A stretch of 64,000 nt of DNA from CAYWXV01 sp964462535 (lineage in GTDB: Bacteria; Bacteroidota; Ignavibacteria; OLB7), in assembly GCA_964462535.1 (NCBI GenBank), contig CAYWXV010000007.1, positions 37,002 through 101,001 of the forward strand, read 5' to 3'. Of the stretch, positions 45,379 through 53,603 are shown piece by piece (positions within the stretch are counted from its first letter, which is position 1; every line of letters starts with the position of its first letter). Position numbers and translations under genes: made by a program. Below the pieces are notes generated by a model. That model ran no database searches and was not told the origin of the DNA. It was given only the letters and a program-made list of their open reading frames with translations.

Positions 45379-46317
45379 ATGCGATACGGAAGAGCAAACT
45401 GGGGCCTCTGGCTCCTGACAGTCGGCTTGATGTTGACGGGATGCACAAGTTCGAAGGATGCGTCCGACAAGATGGATGCGGGGGGCAACGAGGGGGCGTC
45501 GGATGAGGATTCGAGACGGAAGATAATGGTATCCTCGTTTGATGCGACCACCACGCCATCTCCAATTAGTGGCACTGAATACGATGAGCACCTCGTCAAA
45601 TCCGACCCGCTCTTCACGGTAACGAGCTTCAAGGACTCGTCCCTCGGCATCTACATGACGCTGGCCGGGGGCGGTTTCGATATACGCTCAATGACGGTTC
45701 GCATTGTCGGCAAAGATGGTCGCGAGATAGCTTCGGGGACGACCGTTGAGATCACGTCGTCGGGAACGATGAACATCGAAACAAAGCAGGCTTCGATAAC
45801 GACGTACGCCAGCGTTCAATTGAGCGGCCCGATCGTCTTGAGTGAGGAGACTGCGCTGTGGGTGGAAATGATCAGTGGTTCAGGTGGGGCGAGGTGGGAG
45901 CTCACAAAAACCGATCAGGCCACGAATGGCACGGTAAGCACCAACGGGCGGCTCAAGCTCTTTCTGGATGTTGGTTCGGTTGATGACGGAACCAGATTTG
46001 CGCTCCGCGTCGAGCGGTTGAAGCCGGCCGCGGAAAACGAATACCTGCCGTCGGCAGAAGAAGTCCGCTTCCAGGTCCGCGATCCAGCTGGAAGGACGAT
46101 CTGGGATTCTTCAGACGGCATGATGTTCGCACAGGTAATTGGAACGGTGCGCCCGGCAGCGGTTGGTGCCACTGTAACTCACGAGACCGTATGGAACGGA
46201 CTCAAGTCAACTACGCGAAAGCCCGCTGCGGCAGGGACATACACGGTTGTAGCGTCAATTCCGTCACGTCCTCTCCCATACTTCATTCAAAAGGAATTCA
46301 GCTACAGTGGACGATAG
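45379..46317 (+). CDS. Lipoprotein with BsuPI-like domain
   Basis: 312 aa. Lipobox signal: MRYGRANWGLWLLTVGLMLTGC, then a charged low-complexity linker (SSKDASDKMDAGGNEGASDEDS). Residues about 60-190 are beta-rich, unknown. The last 110 residues (FALRVERLKPAAENEYLPSAEEVRFQVRDPAGRTIWDSSDG.. ending GTYTVVAS) fit the BsuPI fold, named after an intracellular proteinase inhibitor of Bacillus. GGGAG is 9 nt before the ATG. Its end overlaps ribD by 11 bp. Confidence 0.78.
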   Translation: MRYGRANWGLWLLTVGLMLTGCTSSKDASDKMDAGGNEGASDEDSRRKIMVSSFDATTTPSPISGTEYDEHLVKSDPLFTVTSFKDSSLGIYMTLAGGGFDIRSMTVRIVGKDGREIASGTTVEITSSGTMNIETKQASITTYASVQLSGPIVLSEETALWVEMISGSGGARWELTKTDQATNGTVSTNGRLKLFLDVGSVDDGTRFALRVERLKPAAENEYLPSAEEVRFQVRDPAGRTIWDSSDGMMFAQVIGTVRPAAVGATVTHETVWNGLKSTTRKPAAAGTYTVVASIPSRPLPYFIQKEFSYSGR

Positions 46318-47446
46318 CACGAGGCACGAACTCTCGCAGAACGACTTCGACGAATTGATGATGCGGTCGGCGCTGGAGCTGGCGCAGCGGGGGGCCGGAT
46401 GGGTAAGTCCCAATCCTATGGTGGGGGCCGTGATTGTCGGTCCCGATCGGCAGGTGATCGCAGAAGGATGGCACGAGCGGTTCGGCGAGGCTCATGCGGA
46501 GGTCAACGCGCTGGCACGCGTCGGCGGAGCCGACGTTTCACAGGCGACGATGTATGTCACTCTGGAGCCCTGCAGTCACTTTGGGAAGACGCCACCATGT
46601 GCGGAGGCTCTGGTTTTGAGCGGGCTCCGGCGAGTGGTTGTCGCCATGCGCGATCCCAATCCGATCGTGTCTGGGCGTGGGTTCAGATTGCTGCGGGAGG
46701 CCGGGCTTGAAGTAGTCGTTGGTATTGGTGAGGCGCAGGCCCGACGCCAGAACGAGGCGTACATCCATCGCATGGCCACAGGTCTTCCCTTCGTTACCAT
46801 CAAGATGGCACAATCCCTCGATGGATTTACGGCGCTACCGAGTGGCGAGTCAAAGTGGATCACCGGCGAGATCTCCCGCAAACGCGTCCATGTTCTACGT
46901 TCCCTCAATGATGCGGTGATGGTCGGCACCAGAACTGCGGTACTGGACAATCCGCGACTCAATCTTCGCTACGATGTTGAAGGGCGACAGCCACTCCGCG
47001 TCACTGTTGATCGCGAGCTCAACATCCCCGAGACACATCACCTTCTATCGGACGACCTGGCATCCCGGACAATCGTCTTCACGGCGGAACAGAAGTCGAA
47101 CAGCGATGTGGCGCGACGCCTGCGCGATCGAGGCGTGCGTGTGGAAGGACTGCCCGTCACCGCCGAGGGTGTCAGGCTCGAGGATCTCTTTCGTTTCCTG
47201 GCGGACGACGGATCGAATTCCGTGCTTGTCGAGGGTGGATCAGGACTTGCGGCCGCGTTGATGAGAGAGGATCTGGCGCAGAAACTCATCCTGTTTGTTG
47301 CACCGAAACTCCTGGGCGCCGGGTTCCCCACGTTCCCTGACCTCGGTATCGCGCACCTTTCAGACGCTCGTATGGTGACCTTCAGTAACGTCGAGCCACT
47401 GGGAGAGGATCTGATGATCGAGGCGTACGTCCAGGACCGCTCGTAG
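46307..47446 (+). CDS. ribD: Bifunctional riboflavin biosynthesis protein RibD
   Basis: 379 aa, GTG start overlapping the previous gene by 11 bp. Deaminase domain (about 12-150) with SPNPMVGAVIV, zinc ligands HAE and EPCSHFGKTPPCAEAL; reductase domain (about 155-379) with TIKMAQSLDGFTALPSGESKWITG and LVEGGSGLAAALM, APKLLG. It converts the 2,5-diamino-6-ribosylamino-pyrimidinone phosphate to the ribityl-pyrimidinedione phosphate. Other rib genes are not in this window. Confidence 0.95.
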   Translation: MDDSTRHELSQNDFDELMMRSALELAQRGAGWVSPNPMVGAVIVGPDRQVIAEGWHERFGEAHAEVNALARVGGADVSQATMYVTLEPCSHFGKTPPCAEALVLSGLRRVVVAMRDPNPIVSGRGFRLLREAGLEVVVGIGEAQARRQNEAYIHRMATGLPFVTIKMAQSLDGFTALPSGESKWITGEISRKRVHVLRSLNDAVMVGTRTAVLDNPRLNLRYDVEGRQPLRVTVDRELNIPETHHLLSDDLASRTIVFTAEQKSNSDVARRLRDRGVRVEGLPVTAEGVRLEDLFRFLADDGSNSVLVEGGSGLAAALMREDLAQKLILFVAPKLLGAGFPTFPDLGIAHLSDARMVTFSNVEPLGEDLMIEAYVQDRS

Positions 47447-47493
47447 CGAGCGCCCCACGCCGACGATCGACTGGGAGTTCCTACCTTTCGCGC

Positions 47494-49575
47494 ATGGTCG
47501 ATCTGAACAACTCCCGCCATCGGCACCTGCACGCGCGGGAACTCCCTAGACTCGCCCTCTTCTCAGTGTTGACGGCTCTCGTCACGCTGATCGTCAGCGC
47601 CCTCCCCCGCTTCGAGGTCGTGGAAGCGGCCATGAACGACGAGAATTTCACTGATCTCGTTCTGCAGACCCGTGGGGAGCTTCCGATAGACACCAACCTC
47701 CTTGTCCTCACCTATAACCGTTCGATCTTCGACGCCGAGGATCGCGTCGATCGCGCGCAGCTGGCAATGTGCCTTGCCGCAGTGCTCGATCTGAAGCCGA
47801 AAGTGGTTGGCGTCGACTTTCTGATTGAAGACCGCCGACCGAACGCGCCTGACGGTGATGAGATGCTCAAGGGGCTGATCGCCTCCAACCGCAACCTGGT
47901 CTTCGGGATATTCCACGAAGACTCTCTACATCGCTTCCGTACTCCCCCCGCCTGGTTCCAGATCCCTGACGAACAGCTTGGTTGCATCAACCTTCAGGAG
48001 GACAAGGACAAGACAATCAGAACGTTCACGCGTGTGTGGGGGGATCCCGGCCAGAAGAGCTACGAGTCGTTTGATGTCAACATTGCAAGACGCGTCGACT
48101 CGTCCGCCGTCCGCAACCTGATGCGGTACTCACAGAAGACGTTCGTTATCGACTACGCTGCAGGGATAGGCGAGGTTGTTCGCGATGCCGATGCGGCCGG
48201 GGCCACGCAGATCTTCCCTGTCCTTCCTCTCGATTCCGTCTTCAACGGAGTGATGTCGGGTGATTCCATGCGACGTGCCGCATACGCGAACCTTCTTGCC
48301 GGAAGAACGGTTCTTGTTGGATACGGCGACCTCCGTCCCGGTCAGGTGACATCGATTGTCGACCGTTTCTACACACCACTCAAACCTGAGAAGAACTCCC
48401 TCCCCGACATGCACGGGGTCGCCATTCACGCAAACATTATCAACACGATTCTCAAACGACGAATCATGGAGGTGATGCCAACGTGGGCGAACATGATCTG
48501 GGGTTCCCTCATCGTCTTCGTCCTTCTCACGTGGCGTGAGTGGCTGCGGCGCATCGAGCGCCCTACAACGCGCACGATTCTCTTCTACACGGGATTTGCC
48601 GCTCTCTTCGTTCTGGGTGCGTTCCTCCCCATACTGTTCTTCCGCTATACGGCTTTCAAGTTCTCGATGTACACGCCGCTCGCGGGGCTCTTGCTTGCGG
48701 TTGCTACCGCCGAGACGGCAACCAAGGCGATCGGGCTCTTCCGCGATTTCCGCCGTCGCCGCCGGCTGAAAGACCCGATCCCCGAAGCGCTCCGGCCCCG
48801 CGTGAAGGCAATACTTTCACCTTGGAGCTCCGAGCAGCGCATCGAGCAGGCAATGCACTTCATGCAGATGGAGTACCACAGGCTCTGCTCCGTTCTGTTT
48901 GTCGAGGCAAGCGAGTCCCCATTGATTGACTTTCCCGAGTCTACGGTTGCCGCGCCGACACTTCCACGCGTGCTCCGGGCGCTCCGCTCGATGCCCGAAG
49001 AGGCATTCCCACCTGGATCACGTGCCGCCGTTGCAAAGGATCTGCTCGGGCACATGGCCGACGATGACGTACTGCGGGACGGGCTGGAGCTCTCCCGCTC
49101 ACTCTACATTGCCATCAACGAAATTCGCCGCCAGACAGCTGCGATTACGTCCACAGAGGAGTCTTCGTCTGAATCGGAGGAGGCGATGGAGGTCGCTGCC
49201 AGCTACGCCGATCTGGCCCTGCGGACGTTGAGCATGAGTGAGGTGGGTGATGAGGGGGAACGATTCGAGGATCTATACACAGCTATTGAACGCTGGGCGG
49301 TGGAGGCGGGAGGGATTCTTAAGAGACACGGATGGACGTCGTATATCGATACCGGCCGGATGATGCCGTATTCGATCCGATCGGAGTGCCGACTTCACCG
49401 CGCGGAAGAGGAGTTCGTCTACCTGGGAACACAGGAAGACGCGAACAATCGAGACGACTACTTCGATCTTGTCTATGGGGGGGCGACCATCAGATGCCAG
49501 CCGCGAGACCACCCGGGGCTTACTGAATTCAAGTACCTGACCGAGGACCGGGCGAGGATGACCGACCTGGAATGA
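47494..49575 (+). CDS. CHASE2-domain membrane protein with unfamiliar cytoplasmic region
   Basis: 693 aa. One N-terminal membrane segment (LFSVLTALVTLIVSALPRF, 22-40), then a periplasmic CHASE2 sensor domain (about 45-330: VLTYNRSIFDAEDRVDRAQLA, KPKVVGVDFLIED, GRTVLVGYG.., MHGVAIHANIINTIL), then three membrane segments (about 335-435), as in CHASE2 sensors. The cytoplasmic part (about 440-693) has no cyclase, kinase or phosphatase motif that I can see; it is mainly helical with an acidic Ser/Glu linker (STEESSSESEEA). It ends 10 bp from the convergent barrel gene. Confidence 0.82.
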   Translation: MVDLNNSRHRHLHARELPRLALFSVLTALVTLIVSALPRFEVVEAAMNDENFTDLVLQTRGELPIDTNLLVLTYNRSIFDAEDRVDRAQLAMCLAAVLDLKPKVVGVDFLIEDRRPNAPDGDEMLKGLIASNRNLVFGIFHEDSLHRFRTPPAWFQIPDEQLGCINLQEDKDKTIRTFTRVWGDPGQKSYESFDVNIARRVDSSAVRNLMRYSQKTFVIDYAAGIGEVVRDADAAGATQIFPVLPLDSVFNGVMSGDSMRRAAYANLLAGRTVLVGYGDLRPGQVTSIVDRFYTPLKPEKNSLPDMHGVAIHANIINTILKRRIMEVMPTWANMIWGSLIVFVLLTWREWLRRIERPTTRTILFYTGFAALFVLGAFLPILFFRYTAFKFSMYTPLAGLLLAVATAETATKAIGLFRDFRRRRRLKDPIPEALRPRVKAILSPWSSEQRIEQAMHFMQMEYHRLCSVLFVEASESPLIDFPESTVAAPTLPRVLRALRSMPEEAFPPGSRAAVAKDLLGHMADDDVLRDGLELSRSLYIAINEIRRQTAAITSTEESSSESEEAMEVAASYADLALRTLSMSEVGDEGERFEDLYTAIERWAVEAGGILKRHGWTSYIDTGRMMPYSIRSECRLHRAEEEFVYLGTQEDANNRDDYFDLVYGGATIRCQPRDHPGLTEFKYLTEDRARMTDLE

Positions 49576-49585
49576 TTGCCGACGG

Positions 49586-51007
49586 CTACCTGGCAGAATT
49601 GAATCGCCAGATCGCGGAGAGTAGTGGGACCATACGGAGATCCCGGATCTCGCCTGAAAGCCCCCCCGTGGATCGCACCTCCGTCCCCCCTTTCAGATCG
49701 ATAATGAATCCCAGATCAATCGCAACCCTCTCGTTGAACCATCGTGCGGTCATGGTTACCGGGGCCAGGCCCGACGATTCAATCACGTAGGTTTCGGCGG
49801 CCAGCTTCCACCCTCTGCTGAGTGTCACGTCACCCCCAAGCGTGACGATCATTGCATTGCGACTATACTCAAGGCCATCGTCCTGTTTGTGGCGCTTCCA
49901 CGAATAGCCCAACCCGAGTGACAATCGATTTGCGCGATTGCCGTAGCTGACAACAGCGTATGGAGCCGCCAGGCGTATGGTCGATTCGCTGCTTGATGAA
50001 AGAGCGACCTGGGCGCCCACTGATGCCTCAAACGCGTCGTGACGATGAACGCGCATCTTTGCGCCGATGCTTGCCACGCTCACCTGCTGGATGAATGATG
50101 GTACGAAGGCCCCCCCAGCCATCACCGTAAGATTGTCGGTGAGCCCGTACCCGGCCAGCAGGCCGGCGACATCGAAGAGGCCGACGAAGAAGTCTCCCTT
50201 GTCGAGCGTTTCCGCCGTTGGAGCCAGCACCGTCCGGAACGTCGTCGGGTCAACGACAGGGGGAAGGCTGTCGTCCCTCATCCTGATGGAGTCTCGTCGC
50301 GTAAGAACTGGCGGGTCGGGTGGCGGCAGCGGATCCACGCCGATCGCGCTTATCGGCTTCTCGATAACGTACTGCGTCAGACCACCGTTAGGCTGGTCCC
50401 GCCTGATGTATAGGAGAATCTTCTGCTCGATCAGGGCCGCACCGTCAGGCCGGAAACAGACAGTGTAATTCATACTGGGGCGATCGAGCGTTGACGGAGG
50501 GGCGCTCCACGGCCCGGCACCCGCCGGCATTTCAACACGGAAGCGGTGGTCCTGGACGACGATGCTGTCAACTATCTTCCCGGTTGGGGTGACGATCTCG
50601 CACTGGAGACATGTATCACGCCCCACTTCGACCGGACCGGTCCTCTCGTGCCGAATAGTCCAGTTCTCACGCTGGATCGACTCGGTTCCGAAGCTGCCAT
50701 CGCAGTAACGAATCAGCAGGTCGACGTTTTCCGATTCTGTTGCGGTGGCTGCGCGAACCCGAATGTCGATCTGACGTGGACATCCGGTGATAGTTGGAAT
50801 CATGACGGAAACGTTGCGCGTCGGCGTCGCACGAATCGACTCGATTCCTTTGGTGCTCTTGATCGTGATCACGTTGTCGCCCACATACACCTTCGTCGGG
50901 TAGATGGACGTGGTCTGCGCAACGCCCGCCGTTGTTCCAAACAACGCGAAGAGCAGGACGAGCGTGGCCGCAATGGGAAGAGAGCGTGAACGAGTGACGT
51001 ATAGCAT
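49586..51007 (-). CDS. Secreted or outer-membrane protein, predicted C-terminal beta-barrel
   Basis: 473 aa from ATG at 51007, which begins a signal peptide (MLYVTRSRSLPIAATLVLLF, cleavage near GVAQ). Residues 30-240 are Ig-like beta structure with four Cys (TGCPRQ, IRYCDG, DTCLQCE); a Pro-rich linker DPLPPPDPPV follows, and residues 300-473 alternate hydrophobic strands with GLGYSWKRHK, MIVTLGGDVTLSRGW and a terminal IWRFNSAR, as in outer-membrane barrels. No known family recognised. Confidence 0.7.
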   Translation of the reverse strand: MLYVTRSRSLPIAATLVLLFALFGTTAGVAQTTSIYPTKVYVGDNVITIKSTKGIESIRATPTRNVSVMIPTITGCPRQIDIRVRAATATESENVDLLIRYCDGSFGTESIQRENWTIRHERTGPVEVGRDTCLQCEIVTPTGKIVDSIVVQDHRFRVEMPAGAGPWSAPPSTLDRPSMNYTVCFRPDGAALIEQKILLYIRRDQPNGGLTQYVIEKPISAIGVDPLPPPDPPVLTRRDSIRMRDDSLPPVVDPTTFRTVLAPTAETLDKGDFFVGLFDVAGLLAGYGLTDNLTVMAGGAFVPSFIQQVSVASIGAKMRVHRHDAFEASVGAQVALSSSSESTIRLAAPYAVVSYGNRANRLSLGLGYSWKRHKQDDGLEYSRNAMIVTLGGDVTLSRGWKLAAETYVIESSGLAPVTMTARWFNERVAIDLGFIIDLKGGTEVRSTGGLSGEIRDLRMVPLLSAIWRFNSAR

Positions 51008-51120
51008 GGTTCGATGAGAACGCCGGAGGCGAGATAGCACCCGGCAGAATAGTCGCGACGCAACGAGTGAGTGGTCGTCATGCAAAGTACCCGTGCGTTA
51101 CCGCACCGGTTACCCCAGGT

Positions 51121-51265
51121 GACTGTTGAACCAGGCGCGATTGGTGCGTTGCACCGCGTGTCGGTTACTGCGGCGTATCTCCGGTACCCCTCATTCGCTC
51201 CCGGTCCTGGGCCCCAGGCTCACGCGATGTGAACGGTCGCCCGAAACACCGGTAGTTCAACAGTC
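51121..51265. repeat. Dispersed repeat with GACTGTTGAA inverted ends, copy 1
   Basis: Starts GACTGTTGAA (51121-51130) and ends TTCAACAGTC (51256-51265), perfect 10-bp terminal inverted repeats. Its last 46 bp match copy 2 (59310-59409) at about 80%. No gene inside. It lies in the 300-bp divergent gap between the barrel protein gene and the CPBP protease gene; nothing else is seen there. Confidence 0.75.
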
Positions 51266-51307
51266 GTTCAGGGCACAATACAACACCGAACAGAGGATCA
51301 CAATTCC

Positions 51308-52114
51308 ATGGATTACATGCAAGGGACGGGACAGGGCATTGTGACCGAATCGGGTGATAGCGTCCCGCAGGGACCAATAGGCCGGTACCTCTCTACGACC
51401 CGAGGTCTCGGCTACAGCGTCCTCTTTGCCCTCCCGCTCGCTATCCTCTACGAATTGGGAATCCTGATTACGACGCATGGCGACGTGAGGATAGGAGCAG
51501 ACGTCTGGATCCGACGCTTCCTGTCAATGCTTGGTCTGGACAACACGCTGTTCCTTACGGCCATTTTCCTCGTCGTTGCGGTCGTGGTAGTGGCGATCGA
51601 GAAGAAGCGAGGGATACGATTCACCCTCCCATACTTCGGAGGGATGTTTGGAGAGAGCGTTGTGTATGCCCTTGCAAGCGGAGTACTTGTATCGACTGTA
51701 GTTGAGAGTATTATTCCGATGCAATGGCCACCCCGCATTCAGATGGCCGGGGGACTGACACTCTCGGATCAGATTGTTCTGTCGTTGGGGGCGGGATTCT
51801 ACGAGGAGTTGGTGTTTCGCCTGATCCTGGTGTCGGCAATCGCAGGGTTCTTTGCGCTGATCGTTCGCGCCCTCAAGCTCTCGGAGGAGCGCTTCTCAAA
51901 GACCCTGCGCTATTCGGTGGCAGCGGTCCTGGGGGCGCTGGTATTCAGCTGGGTTCACTACACCGGTGCTTTCGGGGACACGTTCCACCTGGGATCGTTC
52001 ACGTTCCGGTTCCTAATGGGTCTGGTACTGAACGTGATCTTTCTGTGGCGCGGGTTCGGTGTCGCGGCGATGACGCACGCGCTGTACGACATCGTCGTAA
52101 CGCTCATGCACTGA
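51308..52114 (+). CDS. CPBP-family intramembrane metalloprotease
   Basis: 268 aa with about seven membrane segments. The CAAX/Abi motifs are EELVFR (Glu166, Glu167, Arg171), SWVHY (His217) and THALYD (His257), all intact. Related enzymes cleave prenylated proteins or process bacteriocin-like peptides in the membrane; no partner is nearby. A short hydrophilic N-terminus of about 25 residues precedes the first membrane segment. Confidence 0.9.
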   Translation: MDYMQGTGQGIVTESGDSVPQGPIGRYLSTTRGLGYSVLFALPLAILYELGILITTHGDVRIGADVWIRRFLSMLGLDNTLFLTAIFLVVAVVVVAIEKKRGIRFTLPYFGGMFGESVVYALASGVLVSTVVESIIPMQWPPRIQMAGGLTLSDQIVLSLGAGFYEELVFRLILVSAIAGFFALIVRALKLSEERFSKTLRYSVAAVLGALVFSWVHYTGAFGDTFHLGSFTFRFLMGLVLNVIFLWRGFGVAAMTHALYDIVVTLMH

Positions 52115-52128
52115 CATTCATCCACCAC

Positions 52129-52389
52129 TCAGAACCCCATTACAACCTTTACGGCGCAATCGTCCGTCGTAATGGCAATCTCACGCGCGTTCCGGTCGAC
52201 GGACATCTCCAATACACGCTCGGGACGCAACGGAACCGAATCAGGACTCTCGATAAAGTCCATGAGCACGATCCAGTCCTGGTCGCTGAGTGTGACAGTC
52301 GCGCCACCCCCCTCCTTCATGATTGGGTAGAAATTGAGTACACGGTTGAGGAGGACGAGTCCCTGTTGCAGATGAAGATTCGCTTCCAT
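52129..52389 (-). CDS. Small conserved-looking protein, unknown
   Basis: 86 aa from ATG at 52389 (MEANLHLQQGLVLLNRVLNF). Compact alpha-beta composition: TVTLSDQDWIVLMDFIESP and a beta-rich end (EIAITTDDCAVKVVMGF). Cytoplasmic. No family recognised; its convergent position 14 bp from the CPBP gene end favours a true gene. Confidence 0.6.
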   Translation of the reverse strand: MEANLHLQQGLVLLNRVLNFYPIMKEGGGATVTLSDQDWIVLMDFIESPDSVPLRPERVLEMSVDRNAREIAITTDDCAVKVVMGF

Positions 52390-52703
52390 GATCCTTTGTT
52401 GAGGGGATTGAGCTGGCGGTCGGGCCGTATCAGGCGGCGAAGTTACTGCGACGCCGCCGAGGCACAATAGCCGACCGTAACATTTCCGACCGCCATGGGT
52501 CCCACCAACTGCAATCCCCTTAAACACCCACTCGCGCCACCCGCGCACCCGTTGCTGGACAATGCCGACGGCGTTGACTGGCTATGGGCGACGCTCGATC
52601 CGGAATCAGTGCACGATACCCTGATGCTCAAGCAAGTGACTTCACACATACGCCTCGATGTACCTGGTCACACCATCGCTGCTTTCAAACCATAACAACA
52701 CGC
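52390..52703. other. 314-bp region without a secure gene
   Basis: Divergent region between the small minus-strand gene and the lipoprotein gene. A plus-strand open frame 52495-52695 (66 codons, Pro- and Leu-rich) is not convincing. No clear promoter box seen. Confidence 0.4.
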
Positions 52704-53462
52704 ATGAAGAAGAGTGTCATTCAGAATCTTGTATCGAAGATCGTCGGTGCAGGAGCTTTGGTCATGCTTGGTCTAGCACTCACGTCGTGCTCTGATCCTC
52801 CAACGTCACAGAGCATCGGGAACCCCGGCACCCTCATTGGATTTGTGGAGGTCAGTTCGCCAGCGGGATCGACTTCGGACCACTCGGGGACGACGGTAGA
52901 GCTAGAGGGGACGACGCTCTCGACAACAACGGACGCAACGGGCCGGTGGGTTCTCAACAACGTGCCGGCCGGCATCTACACGATACGATCGAGCCGCAAC
53001 AACTGCGGCTACGTCCGGCAAATCGGGTTCCAGTTCGTTGGCGACGATACCGCCTACGTGCCAAGCACAAGCCTCGACGTGAACATCCAGGCACGGATCA
53101 CGAGCCTTACAATCGTGCCATCTGTTGACTCGAGTTCCGTGTTTGGATACAAGGTTGTACTTGCGAACAATGGCGACGACTTCCCTCACTGGATAGATGT
53201 CCGCGTCTCCACGGATTCGGCAACCATTGACGGCGCTCGTATCGATGGAACAGCCGAGACGCTCGTCATTCCCGCGGGTCAAACGGAACGGACGGAAGGA
53301 CACTATTACTTCAGATCATACCCTTCAGGAACCAGACTCTATGCGAAGGCCTATTTCGGTCGAGTCTCGGTAACAGGGTACTATGACCCGAACACACGCA
53401 CGGTTGTGACGACAGGGACTCCTCCGCCAGCGTCGGCAATTGCGACATTCGTCGTTCCCTGA
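52704..53462 (+). CDS. Lipoprotein with carboxypeptidase-regulatory-like domain
   Basis: 252 aa. Lipoprotein signal: LVMLGLALTSC (lipobox LTSC). Residues 40-120 form a CarboxypepD_reg-like beta domain: GTLIGFVEVSSPAGSTSDHSGTTVELEG, ATGRWVLNNVPAGIYTIRSS. Residues 125-250 are a second beta sandwich (ITSLTIVPSVDSSSVFGYKVVL). Envelope protein, role unknown. Confidence 0.78.
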   Translation: MKKSVIQNLVSKIVGAGALVMLGLALTSCSDPPTSQSIGNPGTLIGFVEVSSPAGSTSDHSGTTVELEGTTLSTTTDATGRWVLNNVPAGIYTIRSSRNNCGYVRQIGFQFVGDDTAYVPSTSLDVNIQARITSLTIVPSVDSSSVFGYKVVLANNGDDFPHWIDVRVSTDSATIDGARIDGTAETLVIPAGQTERTEGHYYFRSYPSGTRLYAKAYFGRVSVTGYYDPNTRTVVTTGTPPPASAIATFVVP

Positions 53463-53515
53463 TTGAGCAGAACACACCCCCGTGTCCAGGGTGACCACCG
53501 CTGGCACCGGACGAC

Positions 53516-53548
53516 CGTCCCGATGAGCATCGACAGTTCATCGGGACG
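53516..53548 (+). terminator. Terminator after the lipoprotein gene
   Basis: Perfect 11-bp stem CGTCCCGATGA (53516-53526) / TCATCGGGACG (53538-53548), loop 11 nt, followed by TTCTCGTTTC. 53 bp past the stop. Confidence 0.75.
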
Positions 53549-53603
53549 TTCTCGTTTCACTATCTTCCGGCCCCGTTTACGCAATCAGATATCCCATTTC
53601 CCG

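Noticed and set aside
52495..52695. 66-codon plus-strand frame before the lipoprotein
   Set aside because: Pro/Leu-rich, no ribosome site, overlaps the probable promoter region.
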